A stretch of 5,538 nucleotides of DNA from a bacterium. Lineage in GTDB: Bacteria > JAHJDO01. Below, in pieces: positions 1 through 4,870 of the stretch. Below the pieces are notes generated by a model. The model did not search any database, was not told where the DNA came from, and worked only from the letters and a program-made list of their open reading frames with translations. Where the stretch lies: assembly GCA_023129655.1 (NCBI GenBank), contig JAGMBN010000080.1, forward strand, positions 1-5,538. The letters run 5' to 3'. The position numbers and the translations under genes were made by a program. Numbering within the stretch: position 1 is the first letter of the stretch; the number at the start of each line of letters is the position of its first letter.

Positions 1-288
1 TAAGTTTTCTAATCCATTGAAACATCTCAACTTAACTCAAGACTCCGTCTTAAGTCAAGTTTCCATTTTATCTGAAAAAACTGACTTTACGGATGGACTC
101 TAATAATTCAAATTTTCAGGTAAATATTTCCATTAATTTTCCATAAAAAATAGTTTTTAATAGCAAATTATTAATTAACGTTTTCCACTTCAATTTTTGT
201 CATCTAACTTGTTGGAAGAAATATAGATATGGATTGTAATAGACAAATTTTACAAAATATCGGGATAATATGATGGTCTTCTTTTTAA
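1..288. other. AT-rich stretch without a convincing gene
   Basis: No reading frame here looks like a complete protein. Reading rightward, frame 2 is open from the window edge to a TAA at 101-103 (33 codons), which could be the tail of a gene starting outside the window. Reading leftward, an ATG at 25-23 begins M-F-Q-W-I-R-K-L and runs out of the window, but it has no clear Shine-Dalgarno sequence. Neither frame can be confirmed. The only distinct structure is the palindrome at 29-61. From about 120 to 270 the sequence is very AT-rich with short A and T runs and no good promoter pair that I can defend. Confidence 0.5.
29..61 (-). repeat. 33-base hairpin, best formed in minus-strand RNA
   Basis: On the minus strand the arms (61-47 and 43-29) pair over 15 positions around a GGA triloop at 46-44. 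Thirteen pairs are Watson-Crick and two are G-U. On the plus strand the same two positions are A-C mismatches, so the structure is favoured in leftward RNA. No T-run follows on either strand, so it does not look like an intrinsic terminator. It sits just before a possible leftward ATG at 25-23 and carries a GGAG in its apex. It could be a leader structure, an operator palindrome or a relic; the role is unknown. Confidence 0.45.
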
Positions 289-434
289 ACTCATCCTGCT
301 GTCCTTCTCTTTTTGATGGTAATATGAAAGATATTCCAAAGAGAAGGAACATAAGAAAAGCAAGAAGAAATAAAAAGAAAAAATTCATTTTTTCTTTTAG
401 TTCCCTCTCTTTTCAAGAGAGGGTTAGGGTGAGT
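289..434. mobile_element. Palindromic MITE-like element at the 3' end of the DUF1015 gene
   Basis: The two outer ends are imperfect inverted repeats. Plus strand 288-311 and minus strand 435-412 both read AACTCA, then C/T-CCT, then a CCT-rich stretch and CTCTT, about 17 identities over 24 aligned columns. The interior is also symmetric: GAGAAGGAAC at 341-350 faces GAGAGGGAAC (minus, 409-400), and an 11-bp perfect stem with loop TTCA sits at the centre (373-398). Each half has its own hairpin (302-348 and 403-423). TAA occurs at both edges (286-288 and 435-437) and could be a target duplication, but this is weak in AT-rich DNA. There is no transposase. The peptide LTHPNPLLKREG from one arm resembles a tail I recall at the ends of many annotated bacterial proteins, which would suit a dispersed repeat. 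Other copies cannot be checked here. Confidence 0.5.
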
Positions 435-1772
435 TAACTCATTAATAACCAATCCTGTAATCAGCTTAGGATAAAAATATGTGGATTTTTGGGGCATGAC
501 TTCACCGTTAAGAGATATTTCCTTGATCTGACTGAGCTTTGTTGGATTTAAAAATAATAGAAGCTCATAGGAACCGTTATCCACCTGAGCTATACCCTCT
601 TCACTATAAGCGGTGTAATTTATATTCTTCTGAAGCTTCACACTCTCATCTGTAATCCCAAGTATGTTTTCAATAATTACCTTATGCAGGATTGCAACAT
701 CAAGCTCTTTCCATGCTTCAGGTATATTTTCTTCAACAAGGGGCTTTAGCCCGTTGCGTTGAAACCCCTTGTTGAAAGTCAATGCGTAAAATTCTCCTGA
801 GGTATTACTTCTTCCCATATATAGACCAAATACGTGTTTATCCCTGTTTTTCTCCATGTATTCAAACAGATCCTTTTTGTTGGTCCGGATTACATCAAAA
901 TAGGTGGATAAATTTTGCTTGAATGTGGACTTGTCAAATTCGGGTACATCCTTTATGAGTCTGTGCGTTGGAAGAACAACAAGACCTGAATCGTCCATTT
1001 CGCATAAGTACATCATGATAAAGTTATAAGGCTCATCTCCCCTATGATTTTGATTTTTTTCAGTCATTTGCTTTTTATAATTAAGAGCCGTTTCGTACCG
1101 ATGATGTCCGTCAGCAATAAAGACTTTTTTGTCCTTCATAGTGCTAATAATTGTGTGAATATCACTTTTGTCCACAATTGCCCATAGTTTATGTCTTTCT
1201 TCTTTTGTATCTGTGATATCTATAATAGGCTGTAGGGGTTCAATATCTTGAACCCTTTTTGTAGGTAAGTCGGAAGTGTATTTCTCTAGTATTTGAGAAA
1301 TAAGGTAATTTGTGTCCTGATACAGCCCGAATATTTGAGAGAGGTTCGCTGAACACGCATTCATTAATTTTAACCTGTCTTCTTTGGGCGCGCTTAATGT
1401 TTTCTCATGCGGCAAAACAGTTCCTGTTTTAAAATCTTCCAGTTTCAGCAAGCATATAAAACCTGTTCTTGTTATATCCTCTCTGGCAATATTGAAGATC
1501 TGCTGATATATGTATATTGAGAGACATTGGTCTCTTCTTATAATATCAGAGTTTAACCACTGATTGAACAAATTGCGCGCAGAGCTGTATTTGTCATTTT
1601 CTTCATCAGGTTCAGGCAGTATAAGTCTAACAATATTATAAGGACTGGAATTAAGATAGTCTCTTTTTCCCTGTTCGGAGATCACGTCATATGGAGGAGA
1701 AACAACCTTTTCCATGTTCTGTGTTTTTTCTTTATTATATCTAATGCCTCTAAAAGGTTTGATAACAGCCAT
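291..1772 (-). CDS. DUF1015 family protein with element-derived C-terminal tail
   Basis: A 493-residue protein of the DUF1015 (COG4198) family. The biochemical role is not firmly known to me. I recall family members near serA/serC in Clostridia, and the DGHHR motif recalls ParB-like or free-serine-kinase folds, so a link to serine metabolism is possible but unproven here. Family motifs are in order: PFRGIRYN (6-13), VVSPPYDVI (23-31), LPHEKTLSAPKEDRLKLM (120-137), ADGHHRYETAL (220-230), LPTHRLI (267-273), LDVAILHK (357-364) and MPQKSTYFYPKL (426-437). The family normally ends soon after this last motif, near LVINEL at 446. Residues 447-493 are encoded by the palindromic element at 289-434, whose left end supplies the TGA stop. 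Residues 333-347 come from a second palindrome. No membrane segment or signal peptide. The ATG at 1772 has only a weak Shine-Dalgarno and is preceded by a small hairpin (1773-1789). It lies 73 bases after tRNA-Leu on the same strand and may share its transcript. Confidence 0.9.
   Translation of the reverse strand: MAVIKPFRGIRYNKEKTQNMEKVVSPPYDVISEQGKRDYLNSSPYNIVRLILPEPDEENDKYSSARNLFNQWLNSDIIRRDQCLSIYIYQQIFNIAREDITRTGFICLLKLEDFKTGTVLPHEKTLSAPKEDRLKLMNACSANLSQIFGLYQDTNYLISQILEKYTSDLPTKRVQDIEPLQPIIDITDTKEERHKLWAIVDKSDIHTIISTMKDKKVFIADGHHRYETALNYKKQMTEKNQNHRGDEPYNFIMMYLCEMDDSGLVVLPTHRLIKDVPEFDKSTFKQNLSTYFDVIRTNKKDLFEYMEKNRDKHVFGLYMGRSNTSGEFYALTFNKGFQRNGLKPLVEENIPEAWKELDVAILHKVIIENILGITDESVKLQKNINYTAYSEEGIAQVDNGSYELLLFLNPTKLSQIKEISLNGEVMPQKSTYFYPKLITGLVINELTHPNPLLKREGTKRKNEFFLFISSCFSYVPSLWNIFHITIKKRRTAG
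403..423. repeat. Perfect 9-bp hairpin, REP-like arm of the element
   Basis: CCCTCTCTT at 403-411 and AAGAGAGGG at 415-423 are exact reverse complements around a three-base loop. It is flanked by GGGTTAGGGTGAG on the right, giving the familiar CTCACCCTAACCCTCTC style of dispersed bacterial palindrome when read on the minus strand. No T-tract follows on either strand, so it is not a classical intrinsic terminator, although a hairpin this strong could protect RNA 3' ends. It is read through as codons of the DUF1015 gene. Confidence 0.7.
732..776. repeat. In-frame coding palindrome inside the DUF1015 gene
   Basis: TTCAACAAGGGG at 732-743 and CCCCTTGTTGAA at 765-776 are perfect 12-bp inverted repeats. 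The 21-base spacer offers a competing inner hairpin, GGGCT-TT-AGCCC (741-752). The unit is exactly 45 bases and starts and ends on codon boundaries, encoding residues 333-347 (FNKGFQRNGLKPLVE) of the DUF1015 protein. It lies between the strand around FYALT and the conserved LDVAILHK helix, a stretch I expect to be variable in length in the family. GGGCTAAAGCCC palindromes are a common style of dispersed repeat, so an insertion tolerated in frame is plausible, but a chance palindrome is not excluded. Confidence 0.55.
1236..1260 (+). terminator. Terminator-like hairpin antisense to the DUF1015 gene
   Basis: GGGTTCAA (1236-1243), loop TATC, TTGAACCC (1248-1255), then five T (1256-1260). The eight pairs are perfect, and a G-U and an A-T pair could be added by invading the T-run. 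The shape is a rho-independent terminator for rightward transcription, but it lies inside a leftward gene, where it encodes residues around RVQDIEP (173-179). It could limit antisense transcription, or be another inserted palindrome or chance. Confidence 0.3.
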
Positions 1773-1845
1773 AGTAGATAAAGCCTACTGTATTTGGGAA
1801 TAAAATTCAAGCATAAATAAATTACGGGGAGTTAAAAAGGGAAAG

Positions 1846-1929
1846 TGCCGAAGGGGGGAGTTGAACCCCCATGGAGTTGCCTCCACATGGTCCTGAACCA
1901 TGCGTGTCTGCCAATTTCACCACTTCGGC
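1846..1929 (-). tRNA. tRNA-Leu (anticodon CAG)
   Basis: Read on the minus strand, the acceptor stem GCCGAAG (1929-1923) pairs perfectly with CTTCGGC (1853-1847), with discriminator A at 1846. The D arm has a GTG/CAC stem and the invariant GG in its loop. The anticodon stem CATGG/CCATG encloses TTCAGGA, giving anticodon CAG (1895-1893), which reads CUG. A long variable arm with stem GAG/CTC around GCAA marks a class II tRNA, as expected for Leu. The T arm is GGGGG-TTCAACT-CCCCC. The 3' CCA is not encoded; the next bases are CTT, so a CCA-adding enzyme is needed. It is transcribed from the promoter at 1950-1976. Confidence 0.97.
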
Positions 1930-1949
1930 TTCTCAATAATATGAAAAAC

Positions 1950-1976
1950 ATTATAACATTCCCTTATAAAAGTCAA
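1950..1976 (-). promoter_or_regulatory. Sigma-70-type promoter of tRNA-Leu
   Basis: On the minus strand, TTGACT (1976-1971) and a perfect TATAAT (1955-1950) are separated by 15 bases. The short spacer is offset by an extended -10 (TGT just before TATAAT). Predicted start is near 1943, giving a leader of roughly 14 bases before the mature tRNA 5' end at 1929. Confidence 0.7.
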
Positions 1977-1984
1977 TAATTCGC

Positions 1985-1998
1985 AAAAACTAGTTTTT
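1985..1998. repeat. 14-bp perfect palindrome between divergent promoters
   Basis: AAAAACTAGTTTTT is fully self-complementary. It lies 9 bases upstream of the tRNA-Leu -35 and 3 bases before the candidate def -35, so it could be an operator for either gene. A-then-T palindromes are also frequent by chance in AT-rich DNA. Confidence 0.3.
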
Positions 1999-2001
1999 AT
2001 C

Positions 2002-2030
2002 TTTACACCCTCCTGATCGCGTAGTAACAT
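2002..2030 (+). promoter_or_regulatory. Candidate promoter of def-rpoN
   Basis: TTTACA (2002-2007, 5 of 6 to TTGACA), a 17-base spacer and TAACAT (2025-2030, 4 of 6 to TATAAT). Predicted start near 2037, about 17 bases before the def ATG. It is the best-spaced pair in the divergent interval on this strand. Since no separate promoter is needed for the overlapping rpoN, it would drive both genes. Confidence 0.45.
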
Positions 2031-2053
2031 ATTTATATAAAAGCAGGAATAAT

Positions 2054-2569
2054 ATGAAAAGTCTGTTCATTAGAATATATGGAGACAGTGTTCTTAGAAA
2101 AAAAGCTTCTCCTGTGTCCAAAGTGACCTCAGAAACCAAAGAGCTTGTGTCTCAAATGACAGACATTATGCATGATAACAATGGGGCTGGACTCGCAGCG
2201 CCTCAGGTTGGCATATCAAAGCGTATTATTGTAGCAGATATCGGAGAAAGTCCTCTTGCAATAATAAATCCGGAGATTATATCAAAAGAAGGCGAGGCTG
2301 TTGGAGAGGAGGGATGCTTGAGCATTCCGGGAATAACTGTGGATGTAAAAAGGGCGCAAAGGATACTTGTTGTGGGACTTAATACAGATGGAGAAACCGT
2401 AGAAGTAAAAGTTTCTAATTTAATGGCAAGGGTCTTACAGCATGAGGTTGATCACTTGAATGGAACTCTGATCATAGATTATGCGGACATACAAAAAAGA
2501 CAGATGATAAAAGGCAAACTAAAGAAATTAAAGAAGAATAGTGCGAAGCTTATGCGAAATTTATGTTAA
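2054..2569 (+). CDS. def: Peptide deformylase
   Basis: Removes the formyl group from the N-terminal formyl-methionine of nascent proteins in the cytosol, acting at the ribosome. The 171 residues match the usual length. All three family motifs are intact: GAGLAAPQVG (44-53), EGCLS (86-90) with metal ligand Cys88, and HEVDH (130-134) with ligands His130 and His134 and catalytic Glu131. The N-terminus IRIYGDSVLRKKASPV is typical of bacterial type 1 enzymes. The C-terminal 20 residues are strongly Lys-rich, which in this family could aid ribosome contact (inference). The ATG at 2054 follows AGGA (2045-2048) by five bases. In many bacteria def pairs with fmt; here it instead overlaps rpoN by seven bases, implying co-transcription and translational coupling. 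Confidence 0.97.
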   Translation: MKSLFIRIYGDSVLRKKASPVSKVTSETKELVSQMTDIMHDNNGAGLAAPQVGISKRIIVADIGESPLAIINPEIISKEGEAVGEEGCLSIPGITVDVKRAQRILVVGLNTDGETVEVKVSNLMARVLQHEVDHLNGTLIIDYADIQKRQMIKGKLKKLKKNSAKLMRNLC

Positions 2570-3978
2570 ATCAGGAATTATCTTTAAAACAAACGCAAAA
2601 GTTAGTACTGACTCCCGAGATGCGCCAGTCTATACATATGCTTCAGGTGCCGCTTTTGGAATTAAAAGAAATAATAGAACAGGCACTGGTAGAAAATCCC
2701 ATGCTTGAGCTGGCGAAAGAAACAGATACTATTAACGCAGAAGACAGTGTTGAAAAAAATCTTGACGTAGACATAAAAGAAGAACTGGAGCAATTCGCTA
2801 AATTTGAGCGAGATTGGCAGGAATATTACAGTCAGGCACATGAGAAGGAAGATACAGGGGAAAAGCAGAAGAAAAGGGACTATGCAGAAACTTTAATCAC
2901 TAATAGTTCAGGCTTGAAAGAACATCTATTTAAGCAGCTGCATCTTGTTAAATTATCGGACGATGATTATAAAATTGGAGAAATGATCATCAATGAAATA
3001 AACGACGACGGGTATCTGCAAAGCTCAGTGAATGAGCTGGCATCTATTGTAAATGCGTCGCCAAAGAGTGTTGAAAAGATTTTAGGGATAATACAGCAAT
3101 TTGACCCTGCTGGAGTTGGGGCGAGAACAATTGATGAATGTTTGCTTATTCAGATAAGATCCATGGGCAAGGAAAATGCTTATAATCAGAAAATGGTCAA
3201 GCATTACTTAAAAGATATAGGCAAAAAAAATTACAAGAATATTGCTAAGGCGCTCAAGGTTTCTGAAGATGAAGTGATCAAAGAGACCGAGTTAATATCC
3301 TCTCTTGAGCCAAAACCAGGAAGACAGTATAACCCTGTTCAGACAAAATATATTACGCCTGATGTTACTCTTAAAAAGGTGGATGAAGAGAACGAGTACA
3401 CAGTTGTAATTAATAATGAAGGATTACCTGCGCTCAGGATAAATTCGTTATACAAAAAGCTGATGAAATCCTGCGGAGAAGAAAAAGCGAAGAAATTCCT
3501 GCTTGAGAAATTTAAATCGGCAATATGGCTTCTCAAAAGCATTAGACAGAGACAGACAACAATATCCAAAGTAACAAAATATATTATCAAATACCAAAGG
3601 GAATTTTTAGAAAAAGGACTATCCCGTTTAAAGCCCCTGATATTAAAGGAAGTAGCGGATGCTTTGGAAATGCATCAGTCCACTATAAGCAGAACAATTT
3701 CAAATAAATATATTCAAACTCCTCATGGACTTTTGCCTCTCAAGTATTTCTTTAGCGGCGGAGTGTCTAATTCTGCATCATCAACGTATATAAAGGCAAA
3801 GATAGGTCATCTTATTGAGAATGAAAATCACAATAAACCAATCAGTGATCAGAAAATTGCAGACAAGCTTCAAGCTTCAGGTATAGATATTGCTCGCAGA
3901 ACAGTCGCTAAATACAGAGAGTCTTTGAATATTTTACCATCCGGTCTAAGAAAATCCATTCATATTGATCTCAAATAA
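2563..3978 (+). CDS. rpoN: RNA polymerase sigma-54 factor
   Basis: Directs core RNA polymerase to -24/-12 promoters, where open-complex formation needs an AAA+ enhancer-binding activator. At 471 residues it is full length. Region I (about 1-50) is rich in Gln and Leu (LKQTQKLVLTPEMRQSIHMLQ) and blocks isomerisation until activated. An acidic linker follows (about 51-105), then the core-binding domain (about 110-300, including FDPAGVGARTIDECL at 180-194). The DNA-binding part has a helix-turn-helix (LKEVADALEMHQSTISRTIS, 361-380), and the RpoN box ARRTVAKYR (444-452) reads the -24 element. The ATG at 2563 lies inside the last codons of def with no clear Shine-Dalgarno, so translation probably depends on ribosomes finishing def. 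The usual rpoN neighbours (lptB upstream, hpf and ptsN downstream) are absent. The last 33 bases overlap the opposing kinase gene, and the tail SIHIDLK extends past the normal end of the family. Confidence 0.97.
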   Translation: MLNQELSLKQTQKLVLTPEMRQSIHMLQVPLLELKEIIEQALVENPMLELAKETDTINAEDSVEKNLDVDIKEELEQFAKFERDWQEYYSQAHEKEDTGEKQKKRDYAETLITNSSGLKEHLFKQLHLVKLSDDDYKIGEMIINEINDDGYLQSSVNELASIVNASPKSVEKILGIIQQFDPAGVGARTIDECLLIQIRSMGKENAYNQKMVKHYLKDIGKKNYKNIAKALKVSEDEVIKETELISSLEPKPGRQYNPVQTKYITPDVTLKKVDEENEYTVVINNEGLPALRINSLYKKLMKSCGEEKAKKFLLEKFKSAIWLLKSIRQRQTTISKVTKYIIKYQREFLEKGLSRLKPLILKEVADALEMHQSTISRTISNKYIQTPHGLLPLKYFFSGGVSNSASSTYIKAKIGHLIENENHNKPISDQKIADKLQASGIDIARRTVAKYRESLNILPSGLRKSIHIDLK

Positions 3979-4746
3979 GTCAAGCCGCAGCATGCTTGCT
4001 GTCTGATACCTGTTTGCAGGTAATTTTTCAAGCATTTTCATAATGGCGCTTTCAATATTTGGATGTATTTTGTCATTGATTTGTTTTATGGGTCTGGGCT
4101 TAAGACTCAGTTGCTTTGTCAGTATCTCTCTATCTCCGAATCCCTTGAAAGGCACCTGACCTGCTGCCATTTCATACATTGTAATCCCAAGACTGTATAT
4201 ATCAGTCCTGTGATCAATATCCCTCCCTTTGACTTGTTCCGGGGACATATAGCTGGGAGCTCCCTGCCTATGAGAATATGCGGTTGAACCATATGAAGCA
4301 ATCCCAAAATCACTTATCTTGGCTGTCGTATTTGCAATAAGAATGTTCTTAGGCTTTATATCCTTGTGAATAATTCTCTTAGAGTGAATATATTCCAGTC
4401 CTTTTGTTATATCAATGCTAATATCTATAATGGTCTGATTATCAAACAGACGTTTTTTATTAAGAAGCTCTCTTAATGTTTGTCCATCTATATACTCCAT
4501 TGTTATAAAAGGAGTATTTCTATTCTTTTGCACAGAAAAAACCTTGACAATATTAGGATGATTCAACTTCATTACAAGTTCAGCTTCTGCGTAAAATCTT
4601 TTTACAGCTTCTTTGTTTTTTGATATGTCATCGCGCATTAGTTTCACTGCAACCAGTTTATTGTCATAAAGCCGCTTTGCCTGAAACACATCACTCATGC
4701 CTCCAGAAGCAATCTTTTTAATGACTTCATATCCAGCAAGTTTCAT
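3946..4746 (-). CDS. Minimal soluble Ser/Thr protein kinase (PknB/Hanks type)
   Basis: Predicted to transfer phosphate from ATP to Ser or Thr on unknown cytosolic targets. With the ATG at 4746 it has 266 residues, essentially one kinase domain with no PASTA repeats, membrane segment or sensor. Motifs: glycine-rich loop IASGGMSDVF (12-21), Lys35 in VAVK, alpha-C Glu54, catalytic HKD (127-129) with Asn134, DFG (146-148), MSPE (167-170), Asp182 in TDIYSLG and Arg246 near the end. Two departures stand out: HRD has become HKD, and the P+1 loop reads GAPSYM where GTPxYM is usual, so the conserved Thr is Ala163. The catalytic Lys, Asp, Asn and DFG Asp are kept, so activity is likely. A GTG at 4755 would add three residues, but GGGTG placed six bases before 4746 and the better codon favour the ATG. 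The 3' end overlaps rpoN by 33 bases, tail to tail. Substrate and pathway cannot be inferred. Confidence 0.93.
   Translation of the reverse strand: MKLAGYEVIKKIASGGMSDVFQAKRLYDNKLVAVKLMRDDISKNKEAVKRFYAEAELVMKLNHPNIVKVFSVQKNRNTPFITMEYIDGQTLRELLNKKRLFDNQTIIDISIDITKGLEYIHSKRIIHKDIKPKNILIANTTAKISDFGIASYGSTAYSHRQGAPSYMSPEQVKGRDIDHRTDIYSLGITMYEMAAGQVPFKGFGDREILTKQLSLKPRPIKQINDKIHPNIESAIMKMLEKLPANRYQTASMLRLDLFEINMNGFS
4007..4028 (+). terminator. Candidate intrinsic terminator of def-rpoN
   Basis: TACCTG (4007-4012), loop TTTG, CAGGTA (4017-4022), then A and five T (4024-4028). It begins 28 bases after the rpoN stop and is read in the same direction, so it is well placed to end the def-rpoN transcript. 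A second small hairpin, CAGCA-TGCT-TGCTG (3988-4001), sits just before it. Both lie within the coding region of the opposing kinase gene. The stem is only six pairs, so efficiency may be modest. Confidence 0.45.
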
Positions 4747-4775
4747 ATTACGCACCCAATATACTTTACTTAAAA

Positions 4776-4839
4776 CAAGTTTTTATATATTATGCACAAT
4801 TAAATCAAGTTACACAAGTTGCAAAATTTATTTAACTTG
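4776..4839. promoter_or_regulatory. Four CAAGTT motifs in the kinase-nagB spacer
   Basis: CAAGTT occurs at 4776-4781, 4806-4811 and 4815-4820, and inverted (AACTTG) at 4834-4839. The two central copies are 9 bases apart and overlap or adjoin the candidate -35 boxes of both divergent promoters; the last two form an inverted pair 13 bases apart. This is the layout of a shared operator, but the motif is only six bases and no regulator is known. Treat as a candidate. Confidence 0.3.
4789..4817 (-). promoter_or_regulatory. Candidate promoter of the kinase gene
   Basis: On the minus strand, TTGTGT (4817-4812, 3 of 6) and CATAAT (4794-4789, 5 of 6) are separated by 17 bases. Predicted start is near 4782, giving a leader of about 36 bases to the ATG at 4746. 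The -35 is weak, so activation or overlap with another signal is possible. Confidence 0.35.
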
Positions 4840-4847
4840 GATAAAAA
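4819..4847 (+). promoter_or_regulatory. Candidate promoter of nagB
   Basis: TTGCAA (4819-4824, 4 of 6), a 17-base spacer and TAAAAA (4842-4847, 4 of 6). Predicted start near 4854 leaves a very short leader before the ribosome binding site at 4858. The spacing is good but both boxes are weak. Confidence 0.3.
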
Positions 4848-4857
4848 TAACATAAGA

Positions 4858-4863
4858 AAGGAG
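4858..4863 (+). promoter_or_regulatory. Strong Shine-Dalgarno of nagB
   Basis: AAGGAG, seven bases before the ATG at 4871. It is the clearest ribosome binding site in the window and fixes the nagB start. Confidence 0.85.
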
Positions 4864-4870
4864 ATCGGAA

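Noticed and set aside
2..103. Open frame from the left edge to a TAA, possibly the tail of a gene
   Set aside because: Only 33 codons with no recognisable motif; a frame this long is common by chance at an edge.
200..388. Leftward 62-codon frame with a hydrophobic N-terminus, like a small membrane protein
   Set aside because: It starts in the AT-rich centre of the palindromic element, has no Shine-Dalgarno and overlaps the DUF1015 tail in another frame. The Phe/Leu run follows from T-rich DNA.
3339..3590. Leftward 83-codon frame
   Set aside because: Antisense shadow of the rpoN core-binding region.
4063..4313. Frames of 64 to 74 codons on both strands
   Set aside because: They lie in other frames of the kinase gene and have no features of their own.
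4747..4870. Sigma-54 (-24/-12) promoter upstream of nagB or the kinase gene
   Set aside because: A TTGC occurs at 4819-4822, but there is no GG at the required distance upstream, and I saw no other match to the GG-N10-GC pattern in this spacer.
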